This document shows, piece after piece, positions 33,210 through 42,179 of a DNA stretch of 64,000 bases. Within the stretch, counting starts at the first letter, position 1. Each line of letters begins with the position of its first letter. The stretch is taken from positions 955,001 to 1,019,000 of the forward strand of contig NZ_CP113948.1 of NCBI RefSeq assembly GCF_026810365.1, read 5' to 3'. The notes beneath the pieces were generated by a model. That model saw only the letters and a list, made by a program, of their open reading frames with translations. It was not told where the DNA came from and ran no database searches. Origin of the DNA: Flavobacterium praedii (lineage in GTDB: Bacteria > Bacteroidota > Bacteroidia > Flavobacteriales > Flavobacteriaceae). Position numbers and translations under genes: made by a program.

Positions 33210-34865
33210 TTATTTTTCCATCTTTTTATTCAAAATGTATAAATTAGGATTCACAACAATTGTTTCAATTTTAGAGGAACTTTCAAATTCAGTCCATTCT
33301 GATTTTGGATTCAAAGTCACTTCTGTTCCGTTTAGAGTAACTTTTACAGGTATTTGAAAACCAGCAACAATATTTGTCCAATGGTATTTTAAAGTGTTAC
33401 CATCAAAAGAATATTCTAATGTTGGAATTCGAATATCTCTCAAATATTGATTAAAGAATGGATTTAAATCCATTCCTACTTGTTGACTCAAATAATCTTC
33501 GATTTGTTTGGTGGTAACGGTTTGATGATAAAAAGTACTATTCAAACCTCTTAGAATAGTTCTCCATTTTTCATCATTGTTTACTAACTGGCGTAATGTA
33601 TGGAGCATATTGGCACCTTTGTAATACATATCTCCTGAGCCTTCATTATTTACATCATAATGTCCGATAATAGGCTTGTCATTTTGGATGTTTTTACGAA
33701 TGCCTCTTACATATTCATATCCAGCTTCTTTTCCATAATAATATTCCAGAAATAGGCTTTCAGAATAACAGGTAAAACTTTCATGAATCCACATATCAGC
33801 TATGTCTTTGTATGTAATATTATTTGCAAACCATTCGTGTCCAGATTCATGGATGATGATAAAATCGAATTTCAACCCCCAACCCGTTCCACTCAAATCA
33901 CTTCCTAAATAGCCGTTTTTAAAACCATTTCCGTAAGTTACACAACTTTGATGTTCCATTCCTAAATATGGAGCTTCTACCAGTTTGTAACTATCTTCGT
34001 AAAAAGGATATGGACCAAACCAATGTTCAAAAGCTTTCAACATTCTCGGAACATCTTTAAAATGTTCTTTAGCTTTTGTTAAATTATCTTTCAAAACATA
34101 ATAGGTACAATCCAAATTGCCTTTTTCCCCTTTGTATTTCTCAGAAAAAGTCACATAATCTCCAATATTAATATTTACTCCATAGTTATTAATCGGATTT
34201 TTTACAACCCATGTATAGGTTTTGGTTCCGTCTTTCAATGCTTTTACAATTTGCAAACGACCATTGGAAACATCGGTCAATTTTCCGGGAACATTCACAC
34301 TAATTTTCATTCCTTCGACTTCATCATACATGTGGTCTTTGTTTGGCCACCAAACACTGGCTCCTAACCCCTGGCAAGAAGAAGCAATAAAATCATTCCC
34401 ATTTTTGTCTTTTTCCCAAGTGATTCCGCCATCCCATGGTGGTCTAACCGCTACTTTTGGTTTACCTTGATAAAAAATTTCAATCTCTTTTATAGCCCCA
34501 ACACTTTGCTCAGAAATCAATGTTATAAAGAAAACATTGCCTTCTCTTTTGTATTTTAATTCTACGCCATCTTGGATTATTTTAGTAATTTCCATTGGTT
34601 TTTGCAAGTCAATTTGCATTACAGAATAAGGTTGTAAAACTTTATATAGAATGGTATTAGATCCTGTAATTGTGCTGTCTGCAGGATTTACTTTTATGTC
34701 AAGATTGTAATGTTTTATGTCCCACCAAGCTCTTTCTTTGGTGATACTTCCTCTTAAAGAATCTTGTCTTGTAAAAACAATTTCAGATTTGGAAAGCAAA
34801 CCTTGTGCTTGAACGCCAGTGGAGATTAAAAAAGAGATTACTAATAAATTAAAATATTTTTTCAT
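33210..34865 (-). CDS. M1-family zinc metallopeptidase, exported
   Basis: 551 aa with a signal peptide (1-20, ending GVQAQ). Gluzincin motif HESGH with zinc ligands H339, H343 and E362 (in 'MWIHESF', 18 residues on) and catalytic E340. The usual GxMEN exopeptidase loop is 'GMEHQS' (302-307), a common variant in the Bacteroidota M1 group. N-terminal beta domain 'YNLDIKVNPADSTITGS' is typical. A periplasmic or surface aminopeptidase acting on peptides. Single gene with its own promoter and terminator. Confidence 0.9.
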   Translation of the reverse strand: MKKYFNLLVISFLISTGVQAQGLLSKSEIVFTRQDSLRGSITKERAWWDIKHYNLDIKVNPADSTITGSNTILYKVLQPYSVMQIDLQKPMEITKIIQDGVELKYKREGNVFFITLISEQSVGAIKEIEIFYQGKPKVAVRPPWDGGITWEKDKNGNDFIASSCQGLGASVWWPNKDHMYDEVEGMKISVNVPGKLTDVSNGRLQIVKALKDGTKTYTWVVKNPINNYGVNINIGDYVTFSEKYKGEKGNLDCTYYVLKDNLTKAKEHFKDVPRMLKAFEHWFGPYPFYEDSYKLVEAPYLGMEHQSCVTYGNGFKNGYLGSDLSGTGWGLKFDFIIIHESGHEWFANNITYKDIADMWIHESFTCYSESLFLEYYYGKEAGYEYVRGIRKNIQNDKPIIGHYDVNNEGSGDMYYKGANMLHTLRQLVNNDEKWRTILRGLNSTFYHQTVTTKQIEDYLSQQVGMDLNPFFNQYLRDIRIPTLEYSFDGNTLKYHWTNIVAGFQIPVKVTLNGTEVTLNPKSEWTEFESSSKIETIVVNPNLYILNKKMEK

Positions 34866-34884
34866 AAAATTGATTATTTCTCTT

Positions 34885-34892
34885 CAAAACTA
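34885..34892 (-). promoter_or_regulatory. Predicted M1 peptidase promoter -7 box
   Basis: TAGTTTTG on the minus strand, with TTG about 22 bases upstream; 20 bases before the ATG at 34865. Confidence 0.5.
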
Positions 34893-34922
34893 CATACTTT
34901 TTTTAGATAATTTTCAATAAAA

Positions 34923-34956
34923 AAAGCCCAAAAGTAATTTATACTAATTGGACTTT
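34923..34956 (-). terminator. Terminator at the end of the histidine operon
   Basis: On the minus strand AAAGTCCAA pairs with TTGGGCTTT (one G-U pair) and runs straight into a T-tract. It lies 69 bases after the hisIE stop. Confidence 0.75.
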
Positions 34957-35024
34957 GATTGTCTATTAAAATGAATTTTATTATATCTTGATTGTGAATA
35001 AGTCAGATAATTGAAAGCTTATTT

Positions 35025-35624
35025 TTATTTCTGACGACTTTTCAAAACTTCAACCACGTCATTCAGTTGAAAACCTTTGGCTTGAAGTAAGATTAAATAG
35101 TGAAAAAGCAAATCAGCGCTTTCGCTAAGGAACAAATCATCGTTATCATCTTTGGCTTCAATTACAACCTCGACTGCTTCTTCTCCTACTTTTTGGGCAA
35201 TTTTATTAATTCCCAATTTGAATAAGGAAGCTACATAACTTTTTTCAGAATCAGCATTTTCTCTTCTGGTTTTGATAGTGTTCTCTAAATTAGAGATAAA
35301 ACCATAATCCTGTTTATTTTCGGTTGCCCAGCAAGTATCAGTTCCTTTATGACAGGTTGGCCCCACAGGTTTTGCTTGAATCAATAATGTATCACTGTCA
35401 CAATCGTTTTTGATGTCAACCAAATTCAAAAAATTACCGCTTTCTTCGCCTTTGGTCCAAAGTCTTTGCTTGGAACGGCTGTAAAAAGTTACTTTTTGAG
35501 TATCGATTGTTTTTTGATAGGCTTCGGCATTCATGTAACCCAGCATCAAAACATTCTTGGTTTCACTATCTTGGATGATGGCAGGAATTAACCCGTGCGC
35601 GCTTTTTGAAAAATCTATGTCCAT
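35025..35624 (-). CDS. hisIE: Phosphoribosyl-AMP cyclohydrolase / phosphoribosyl-ATP pyrophosphohydrolase
   Basis: 199 aa bifunctional enzyme for steps 2 and 3 of histidine synthesis. HisI part 1-108: 'MLGYMNAEAYQKT', 'FYSRSKQRLWTKGE', Zn/Mg residues in 'DCDSDTLL' and the Cys pair in 'PTCHKGTDTCW'. HisE part about 112-199: 'GINKIAQKVGEEAVEVVIEA' and 'ESADLLFHYLILL'. It is the last gene of the his operon; four GTTAGAA heptads lie just upstream, separating it from hisF. Confidence 0.95.
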   Translation of the reverse strand: MDIDFSKSAHGLIPAIIQDSETKNVLMLGYMNAEAYQKTIDTQKVTFYSRSKQRLWTKGEESGNFLNLVDIKNDCDSDTLLIQAKPVGPTCHKGTDTCWATENKQDYGFISNLENTIKTRRENADSEKSYVASLFKLGINKIAQKVGEEAVEVVIEAKDDNDDLFLSESADLLFHYLILLQAKGFQLNDVVEVLKSRQK

Positions 35625-35632
35625 AATATAAA

Positions 35633-35660
35633 GTTAGAAGTTAGAAGTTAGAAGTTAGAA
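35633..35660. repeat. Four tandem GTTAGAA heptads between hisF and hisIE
   Basis: Four exact copies of GTTAGAA (35633-35660), starting 8 bases upstream of the hisIE ATG. On the transcribed strand the unit reads TTCTAAC. Confidence 0.9.
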
Positions 35661-35699
35661 GTTGAAGAATTGAAGTTTAAAACTTTAATTCCACCAACA

Positions 35700-36455
35700 C
35701 TATACTCTAACCTCAATATTATTATTTTTAAGTTCTTTTTTTAACGCTTTGATTTCAATTTCTTTAAAATGAAATACGCTTGCGGCCAATGCTGCATCAG
35801 CTTTCCCCTCGATAAAGGTATCTACAAAATGTTGCACATTCCCTGCTCCTCCTGAAGCAATTATTGGGATATTAACCAATTGTGATAATTTTGCCAAAGC
35901 TTCATTTGCAAATCCATTTTTGGTTCCGTCGTGATTCATTGAGGTAAAAAGGATTTCTCCAGCTCCTCTCTCTTCCACTTCTTGTGCCCAATCGAATAAT
36001 CGAATTTCAGTAGGAACCTTCCCTCCAACCAAATGCACCATCCATTCGCCTTCAATTTGCTTGGCATCGATGGCAACTACTATGCATTGGCTCCCGAATT
36101 TTTGTGCCAAATCATTAATCAACTGCGGATTTTTTACTGCCGAAGAATTGATAGAAACCTTATCTGCTCCGTTTTGAAGCAAAACTTCCACATCTTCTAC
36201 TGTCGAGATTCCTCCACCCACAGTAAATGGAATATTGATAGTCGCAGCCACTTTTCGAACCAAATCTACTAATGTTTTTCTACGTTCTTCTGTTGCCGAG
36301 ATATCTAGAAAAACCAATTCATCAGCACCTTCATCCGAATAGATTTTGGCCAATTCGACAGGATCTCCAGCATCACGCAAATCTACGAAATTAACGCCTT
36401 TTACGGTTCTTCCGTTTTTGATGTCGAGACAAGGTATTATTCTTTTTGTTAACAT
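35700..36455 (-). CDS. hisF: Imidazole glycerol phosphate synthase, cyclase subunit
   Basis: 251 aa TIM barrel. '[19 protein letters not shown]' (catalytic Asp11 region), 'VGGGI', 'VVAIDAK' (Asp about 130) and 'IASGGAG' are all present. Works with HisH to convert PRFAR and glutamine-derived ammonia into IGP and AICAR. Separated from hisA, its usual neighbour, by the four-helix-bundle gene. ATG start lies directly next to a 20-bp repeat shared with that gene. Confidence 0.96.
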   Translation of the reverse strand: MLTKRIIPCLDIKNGRTVKGVNFVDLRDAGDPVELAKIYSDEGADELVFLDISATEERRKTLVDLVRKVAATINIPFTVGGGISTVEDVEVLLQNGADKVSINSSAVKNPQLINDLAQKFGSQCIVVAIDAKQIEGEWMVHLVGGKVPTEIRLFDWAQEVEERGAGEILFTSMNHDGTKNGFANEALAKLSQLVNIPIIASGGAGNVQHFVDTFIEGKADAALAASVFHFKEIEIKALKKELKNNNIEVRV

Positions 36456-36456
36456 T

Positions 36457-36491
36457 ATTTAAAGTTAGAGGTTAGAGGTTAGAATTTAGAA
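36457..36491. repeat. 20-bp direct repeat (left copy) with GTTAGAG heptads
   Basis: ATTTAAAGTTAGAGGTTAGA (36457-36476) is identical to 36879-36898; both directly precede a minus-strand ATG (hisF and the four-helix gene). It continues as heptads GTTAGAG, GTTAGAG, GTTAGAA, TTTAGAA to 36491. Confidence 0.85.
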
Positions 36492-36511
36492 GTTCATAAC
36501 CGAGAAAAAAA

Positions 36512-36877
36512 TCACTTTAATTTACTTTTAGCTGTGTTTATAGAAGCTACTATTATTGCAACTAATTCATTCGCTTCTTTGCATAATCTTATCATTTCAT
36601 TTTTCACATTTTCATCTTCTAAATCATATAGTTCCAATAAAATTTCAATAAAAAAATGGCTTTCATCAGCTTCTTCCTCAACTATTTTTAATTTATTGAT
36701 AAAATCTGCTGTAGATTTGCCTCTTTGAGATGCCCTATAATTTGCACCGACAGAACTCGAACATCTAATCAATTGATTGACATAAGCATTATATTCTCTG
36801 GAATGAGGAAAACTTCTACAAAGTTTACCACAATCAATTGCGAATTTTTTAGTTCTTGCTTTTAAATCTTGGGCCAT
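36512..36877 (-). CDS. Four-helix-bundle protein (23S rRNA intervening-sequence type) inserted in the his operon
   Basis: 121 aa. The S23/four-helix-bundle family (TIGR02436) pattern is clear: 'KFAIDCGKLCRSFP', 'QLIRCSSSVGANYRASQRG', 'FINKLKIVEEEADESHFFIEIL'. Such proteins form pentameric barrels; relatives include IVS-encoded proteins and the Avd accessory protein of diversity-generating retroelements. No reverse transcriptase or template/variable repeat is present, so this is a stand-alone copy. It interrupts the normal hisA-hisF junction and is bounded by direct repeats and heptads, suggesting arrival as an element. It has no known link to histidine synthesis. Confidence 0.85.
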   Translation of the reverse strand: MAQDLKARTKKFAIDCGKLCRSFPHSREYNAYVNQLIRCSSSVGANYRASQRGKSTADFINKLKIVEEEADESHFFIEILLELYDLEDENVKNEMIRLCKEANELVAIIVASINTAKSKLK

Positions 36878-36878
36878 A

Positions 36879-36913
36879 ATTTAAAGTTAGAGGTTAGAAA
36901 TACGAATTTAGAA
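36879..36913. repeat. 20-bp direct repeat (right copy) with heptads
   Basis: ATTTAAAGTTAGAGGTTAGA, identical to 36457-36476, immediately upstream of the ATG of the four-helix-bundle gene; followed in 7-nt phase by ATACGAA and TTTAGAA. Confidence 0.85.
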
Positions 36914-36995
36914 ATAAATTAGAAAAATTAAATCTTGAAAATTTAGAATCCAAAATATAATTAAAATGATTCAAAGTTTTTTTTCATTCCAACTA

Positions 36996-37079
36996 CTTCT
37001 AACCTCTAACTTCTTACTTCTAACTTCTTATTTCTAACTTCTTATTTCTAACTTCTTATTTCTAACTTCTTATTTCTAA
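36996..37079. repeat. Twelve tandem heptads (YTTCTWA) at the hisA stop codon
   Basis: The tract divides exactly into twelve 7-mers built on CTTCTAA, CTTCTTA and TTTCTAA, with one CCTCTAA; from 37024 it is mostly a 14-base double unit. It includes the hisA TAG (37076-37078). CTTCTAA is the reverse complement, in shifted register, of the GTTAGAA unit, so this tract is inverted relative to 36886-36913. Confidence 0.9.
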
Positions 37080-37801
37080 CTTTGAATTATATAATTTTCC
37101 AATTGTTTCAACGAAATTCGACCTTCGTAAATCGCTTTCCCGATGATAGTCCCTTCACAGCCCATTTCAGCTAATTTAGGAAGTTCATCAAATGTAGATA
37201 TTCCTCCAGAGGCAATCAATTTTATGCCATTGGCTTCCGCTAAAATTTTAGCATACAAATCAAAACTTGGTCCTTCCAGCATCCCGTCTTTGGCAATATC
37301 GGTACAAATCACGTACTGAATTCCTTTGCCTTGATAGTCTTGGATAAATGGCACCAAATCTTCATCAGAATCTTCCAACCAACCTGAAACGGCTACTTTT
37401 TCGTTATTGGCATCAGCTCCTAAAATAATTTTATCCGAACCATATTCGGCAATCCATTTTTCAAAAATGGCTCTGTTTTTTACAGCAATACTTCCACCGG
37501 TGATTTGATTAGCACCAGATTCAAAAGCTATTTTTAAATCAGAATCAGCTTTCAATCCGCCGCCAAAATCAATTTTCAGTTTGGTTTGCGTAGCAATTTG
37601 TTCCAATATTTTATAATTTACAATTTTGCTCGATTTAGCGCCATCCAAATCTACCAAATGCAAGTATTCGATACCGTGTGCTTCGAATGATTTAGCTACT
37701 TCAAGCGGGTTTTCATTGTATATGATTTTTGTATTGTAATCGCCTTTGGACAAACGAACACATTTTCCTTCTATAATATCTATTGCGGGTATTATTCTCA
37801 T
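37076..37801 (-). CDS. hisA: ProFAR isomerase
   Basis: 241 aa TIM barrel. '[21 protein letters not shown]' (catalytic Asp8) and '[13 protein letters not shown]' (Asp about 130, then the typical TDIxxDG motif) identify HisA rather than HisF. Catalyses the Amadori rearrangement of ProFAR to PRFAR. The C-terminus runs into a heptad tract; the stop TAG is part of it. Confidence 0.96.
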   Translation of the reverse strand: MRIIPAIDIIEGKCVRLSKGDYNTKIIYNENPLEVAKSFEAHGIEYLHLVDLDGAKSSKIVNYKILEQIATQTKLKIDFGGGLKADSDLKIAFESGANQITGGSIAVKNRAIFEKWIAEYGSDKIILGADANNEKVAVSGWLEDSDEDLVPFIQDYQGKGIQYVICTDIAKDGMLEGPSFDLYAKILAEANGIKLIASGGISTFDELPKLAEMGCEGTIIGKAIYEGRISLKQLENYIIQS

Positions 37802-37883
37802 TTATTTTTATTTAAAGATTTAAAGATTGAATGATTTAAAGATTTGTTAACAAAGCCGTTTAATTTTTAAATCATTAAATCTT

Positions 37884-38471
37884 TCAATTATTCAATTTTA
37901 GAAAATTTGCTAAAATTTTCTCCCCAACATCACCACTTTTTTCGGGGTGAAATTGCGTTCCAAAGAAATTATCATTCTCTAAAGCCGAAGAATATTCCAC
38001 TTCATAATCAGTAGTTGCAATGGTTTCTTTGCAAATAGGTGCATAAAAACTATGGACCAAATACATGTATTCATTCTCAGCAATTCCTTTGAACAAATCT
38101 GATTTAAGATTGTAAATAGTATTCCAACCCATTTGGGGCACTTTTACTTTTGGAGAAAATTTGATGACATCTACATCAAAAATGCCCAATCCTACTGTAT
38201 TTCCTTCCTCGGATTTGTTGCACATCAATTGCATTCCTAGACAAATTCCGAAAACGGGTTGTTTTAGCGTTGGAATCAAATTATCCAAACCACTTTCTTT
38301 AAGCATTTTCATTGCATAACTAGCCTCTCCTACTCCAGGAAAGATTACTTTATCGGCAGCTTTTATTTCTTCCGGATCATTGCTCAAAACTGCCTTGAAT
38401 CCCAATCTTTCGATGGCAAACATGATGCTTTGAATATTTCCTGCTCCGTAATTTATGATTACTATTTTCAT
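37884..38471 (-). CDS. hisH: Imidazole glycerol phosphate synthase, glutaminase subunit
   Basis: 195 aa class I glutamine amidotransferase. Nucleophile Cys77 in 'FGICLGMQLM', His and Glu in 'GTQFHPEKS' near 173-178, oxyanion loop 'GVGEA'. Supplies ammonia to HisF. Lies between hisB and hisA with about 80-base AT-rich spacers on each side. Confidence 0.96.
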   Translation of the reverse strand: MKIVIINYGAGNIQSIMFAIERLGFKAVLSNDPEEIKAADKVIFPGVGEASYAMKMLKESGLDNLIPTLKQPVFGICLGMQLMCNKSEEGNTVGLGIFDVDVIKFSPKVKVPQMGWNTIYNLKSDLFKGIAENEYMYLVHSFYAPICKETIATTDYEVEYSSALENDNFFGTQFHPEKSGDVGEKILANFLKLNN

Positions 38472-38548
38472 GTTTTTAAACCATTAAGAAATTAAGGTAT
38501 ATTAAGAATTTAAATCTCAATAATTTATAATTCTAAATTTATAATTAT

Positions 38549-39685
38549 CTAAAGCATTCCCTTCGTACTCGGCAAAATCATCTTCTCTGTATCGCGTTTT
38601 ACGGCAACTTTTATCGCTTTCGCAAAAGCTTTAAAGATGGCTTCAATTTTATGATGTTCATTGGTTCCTTCGGCTTTAATGTTGATATTGGCTTTGGCAC
38701 CATCTGAGAAGGATTTGAAGAAATGATAAAACATCTCTGTTGGCATTTTACCTACCATCTCCCGTTTGAATTCGGTTTCCCAAACCAACCAGTTTCTGCC
38801 TCCAAAATCAATCGCTACTTGGGATAAGCAGTCGTCCATTGGCAAACAGAAACCATAACGCTCGATTCCCAATTTATTTCCTAATGCTTTGGCAAAAACT
38901 TCACCAAGCGCAATGGCTGTATCTTCAATCGTATGGTGCTCGTCAACTTCTAAATCTCCTTTAACCAAAATTTCTAAGTCCATTTGTCCGTGGCGTGCAA
39001 TCTGATCCAGCATGTGGTCGAAAAAAGAGATGCCAGTTTCGATTTTGCTTTTTCCGGTTCCATCCAAGTTCAAATTGATGTAAATATCGGTTTCATTGGT
39101 TTTTCTAGAAATAGTTGCCGAACGCGCTTCTAGTTTCAAAAACTCATAGATTACTTTCCAATCGGTAGATTGCAAGATAATCACATCATCTAATTCCTCT
39201 CTTTTTACAGCAATTTCGGTGCTTCCTGCTCCTTCGGTGGTATTCATAAAAATAGCTTTTGCACCCAAGTTTTTGGCCAATTCCACATCGGTCAAACGAT
39301 CACCCAAAACAAAGGAATTGGCTAAATCATATTCAGGATTGTCAATGTATTTAGTCAACATTCCAGTTCTTGGCTTGCGGGTTGGTGCATTGTCTTCCGG
39401 AAAAGAACGATCCACAAAAATATCATCAAAAAGAACGCCTTCGTTTTCAAAAGCTCTCAAAATAAAATTTTGGGTTGGCCAAAAAGTATCTTCCGGAAAA
39501 CAGTCGGTTCCCAATCCATCTTGATTGGTCACCATAACTAATTCGTAGTCCATTTCTTTGGCTATTTTTGCCAAATATTGAAATGCTTTTGGGTAAAATT
39601 CCAGTTTGTCTAAACTGTCTAATTGGTATCCTTCTGGTTCTAAAACAATGGTTCCGTCACGATCTATAAAAAGTACTTTTTTCAT
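38549..39685 (-). CDS. hisB: Bifunctional histidinol-phosphatase / IGP dehydratase
   Basis: 378 aa. N-terminal HAD phosphatase (1-165) with 'FIDRDGTIV' nucleophile motif and Zn loop region; C-terminal IGPD (about 180-378) with the metal-binding '[13 protein letters not shown]', '[12 protein letters not shown]' and '[14 protein letters not shown]' motifs. Carries out steps 6 and 8 in one chain, as in Enterobacteria, so no separate hisN is needed. Confidence 0.95.
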   Translation of the reverse strand: MKKVLFIDRDGTIVLEPEGYQLDSLDKLEFYPKAFQYLAKIAKEMDYELVMVTNQDGLGTDCFPEDTFWPTQNFILRAFENEGVLFDDIFVDRSFPEDNAPTRKPRTGMLTKYIDNPEYDLANSFVLGDRLTDVELAKNLGAKAIFMNTTEGAGSTEIAVKREELDDVIILQSTDWKVIYEFLKLEARSATISRKTNETDIYINLNLDGTGKSKIETGISFFDHMLDQIARHGQMDLEILVKGDLEVDEHHTIEDTAIALGEVFAKALGNKLGIERYGFCLPMDDCLSQVAIDFGGRNWLVWETEFKREMVGKMPTEMFYHFFKSFSDGAKANINIKAEGTNEHHKIEAIFKAFAKAIKVAVKRDTEKMILPSTKGML

Positions 39686-39716
39686 TGGTTTCTTATTAAT
39701 TTAACTCTTTCAGGGT

Positions 39717-40772
39717 TTAAAACCCTGAAAGAGTTATTGCATTGATTAATTTTTTATTTTCTTCCTCTGTTCCAATAGTCAAACGCAAACAATTTTCGCA
39801 TAAAGGCTGCGTTGTTCTGTTGCGGATTACGATTCCTTTGGCTATCAAATTATCGTATCTTTTGTTGGCATCATCCACTTTAATCAATATAAAATTGGCT
39901 TCAGTTGGATAGATTTTTTCAACATATTTTATATCAAGTAATACTTTAAGTAATTCCTCTCTTTGCTTTATTATTGATTTGATTTCAGATTGTATTTCAT
40001 CGGTATTATCCAATCTTTCCAAAGCTCTTTTCTGAGATAACTCGTTTACATTATAAGGTGGTTTTATTTTATTTAAAACGGCAATTATTTGAGCGGAAGC
40101 ATAACAAATTCCCAATCGGATTCCCGCCAAACCGTATGCTTTTGAAAGTGTTTGTGTGATGATTAAATTAGGATATTGCTCCAGTTTTTGCAACCAACTT
40201 TCTTTTTCCGAAAAATCGATATACGCTTCATCAATCACTATCAAACCATTAAAATGCTCTAATAAAGTCATTACGCTTTCTTCCGAAAATGAATTTCCTG
40301 TTGGGTTATTGGGAGAACACAAAAAGATCATTTTCGTATTATCATCAATTGCCTTAAATATTTTTTCAATTTGAGGCTGAAAATCCGTGGAAAGCAATAC
40401 TTCTCTATTTTCTACCGCATTGATATTAGCCAAAACGCCGTACATTCCATATGTAGGTGGTAACGTAATCACATTATCCACTTTTGGCTCACAAAACGCT
40501 CTAAAAATTAAGTCCAATACCTCATCACTACCGTTTCCTAGCAGCATTTGGTTTGTATTTACGTTGTTTTGTTTGGCAAGAATACTTTTTACAGAAGCTT
40601 GTTGTGGGTCAGGATACCGATTTACACCATTATTGAACGGATTTTCATTGGCATCCAAAAAAACCATTTCGGCGGTGTCAAAATCCTCAAATTCATCTCT
40701 TGCCGACGAATAAGGCTTTAAAACCTTGACGTTGTCACGAACTAAACTATCTAAATTAAAACTATTTATCAT
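39717..40772 (-). CDS. hisC: Histidinol-phosphate aminotransferase
   Basis: 351 aa from the ATG at 40772; an upstream TTG (40778) is less likely. PLP-dependent fold type I: 'LDANENPF', 'LGNGSDEVLDLI', 'CSPNNPTGN', 'VIDEAYIDFS', Schiff-base Lys in 'TLSKAYGLAGIRLG'. The start lies inside the last codons of hisD (11-bp overlap), so the two are translationally coupled. Confidence 0.95.
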   Translation of the reverse strand: MINSFNLDSLVRDNVKVLKPYSSARDEFEDFDTAEMVFLDANENPFNNGVNRYPDPQQASVKSILAKQNNVNTNQMLLGNGSDEVLDLIFRAFCEPKVDNVITLPPTYGMYGVLANINAVENREVLLSTDFQPQIEKIFKAIDDNTKMIFLCSPNNPTGNSFSEESVMTLLEHFNGLIVIDEAYIDFSEKESWLQKLEQYPNLIITQTLSKAYGLAGIRLGICYASAQIIAVLNKIKPPYNVNELSQKRALERLDNTDEIQSEIKSIIKQREELLKVLLDIKYVEKIYPTEANFILIKVDDANKRYDNLIAKGIVIRNRTTQPLCENCLRLTIGTEEENKKLINAITLSGF

Positions 40773-42054
40773 TTTCAAGGGCTTTTAATCGTAAAGTAAC
40801 TGCATTTTTGTGGGCCTGTAATTCCTCGGCTTCAGCCATAATTTCAATAGCCGAACCAATATTTTGTATTCCAACTGCGCTGATTTTTTGAAAAGTCATC
40901 GATTTGGTAAAACTGTCTAGATTTACACCGCTATAATTTTTGGCATAACCATTCGTTGGTAAGGTGTGATTGGTTCCTGAAGCGTAATCACCAGCACTTT
41001 CTGGAGTATAATTTCCGATGAAAACAGAACCGGCATTGGCAATATTATCAACGTAAAAAGCTTCGTCTTTGGTGCAAATGATAAAATGTTCTGGGCCATA
41101 TTCATTAATTAATTCTAAAGCGACTACATCATTTTCGACAAAAATCAATTTTGAATTGGCAATAGCTTTTTCTGCAATGACTTTTCGAGGTAAAACCTCC
41201 ATTTGAGAGTAAATTTCCAGTTCGACAGCGTCAATCAATGTTTTTGAAGTCGATACTAAAATCACTTGGCTGTCTGTTCCGTGTTCGGCTTGAGACAATA
41301 GATCGGAAGCAATAAAAGCAGGAACTGCAGTATCGTCAGCCACAATCAATAATTCTGATGGACCAGCTGGCATATCGATAGCGACACCAAACTGAGTAGC
41401 CAATTGTTTAGCCACCGTTACAAATTGGTTTCCGGGACCAAATATTTTATACACTTTCGGAATTAATTCTGTACCAAAAGTCATTCCAGCGATGGCTTGA
41501 ATACCTCCCACTTTTAGAATTTTGGTAACACCACATAAATACGCGGCATATAAAATAGCTGGATTGATGTTTCCTTTTTTGTCTGGAGGCGAACACAACA
41601 CGATTTCGCTACATCCAGCAAGATTTGCGGGTACCGCCAACATCAATACGGTTGAAAATAAAGGAGCGGTTCCCCCTGGAATGTATAAACCAATTTTTTG
41701 GATTGGTCTTTTTTCCTGCCAGCAATTTACACCTTCAATAGTTTCTACTGTAACTCGATTCGTTTTTTGGGCTGCGTGAAATTTTTCAATATTTGACTTT
41801 GCCAATTGAATGGCTTGTTTTAATTCATCAGAAATTGTTGCGATGGCAGTTGCAATTTCACTTTGAGAAACTTCTAAATTTGGAACTGAAACGCCATCAA
41901 AAAGAGAAGTATATTTTGCCACAGCAATATCCCCTTTGGATTGTACTTCCTTGAAAATTCCTTTGACAGTTACCTCGATATCATCAACTGTTTTGGTTGG
42001 TCTTTCTAAAAGGGTTGACCAAGTTTCTGGTTTTGGATTGTATATTTTATTCAT
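40762..42054 (-). CDS. hisD: Histidinol dehydrogenase
   Basis: 430 aa. Zn-dependent NAD enzyme for the last two oxidations of histidine synthesis. Motifs 'YIPGGTAPLFST', 'GPGNQFVTVAK', 'DMPAGPSELLI', 'SQAEHGTDSQ' (Zn-ligand His) and 'EHFI' are kept. The 124-base gap to hisG consists of two inverted palindromic repeats and a short spacer that carries no other signal. Overlaps hisC by 11 bp. Confidence 0.96.
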   Translation of the reverse strand: MNKIYNPKPETWSTLLERPTKTVDDIEVTVKGIFKEVQSKGDIAVAKYTSLFDGVSVPNLEVSQSEIATAIATISDELKQAIQLAKSNIEKFHAAQKTNRVTVETIEGVNCWQEKRPIQKIGLYIPGGTAPLFSTVLMLAVPANLAGCSEIVLCSPPDKKGNINPAILYAAYLCGVTKILKVGGIQAIAGMTFGTELIPKVYKIFGPGNQFVTVAKQLATQFGVAIDMPAGPSELLIVADDTAVPAFIASDLLSQAEHGTDSQVILVSTSKTLIDAVELEIYSQMEVLPRKVIAEKAIANSKLIFVENDVVALELINEYGPEHFIICTKDEAFYVDNIANAGSVFIGNYTPESAGDYASGTNHTLPTNGYAKNYSGVNLDSFTKSMTFQKISAVGIQNIGSAIEIMAEAEELQAHKNAVTLRLKALENDK

Positions 42055-42179
42055 TTTAGCCCCCTAGCCCCCAAAGGAGGAATTGCTACAAGAGAGGTTG
42101 CCTGTATTTTTAATGTTTTTCAATTTTTTTTTAAATTTCTAGACTTCTAGAGAATTCCCCCTTCGGGGGTTAGGGGGCT
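42055..42179. repeat. Inverted pair of C5-GAA-G5 repeats filling the hisG-hisD spacer
   Basis: Read in the transcribed (minus) direction, the hisG stop TAA is the first part of TAAGCCCCCTAACCCCCGAA followed by GGGGGAATT (42155-42179). After about 72 bases a second, inverted copy ends with TTTGGGGGCTAGGGGGCT (42059-42082) just 5 bases before the hisD ATG. The arms can pair with each other or each fold alone. The same design is seen at 50786-50893. Confidence 0.85.

Noticed and set aside
36512..36877. Possible diversity-generating retroelement, because the gene product is related to Avd
   Set aside because: No reverse transcriptase gene, template repeat or variable repeat is found in the window; the protein is the stand-alone four-helix-bundle type.
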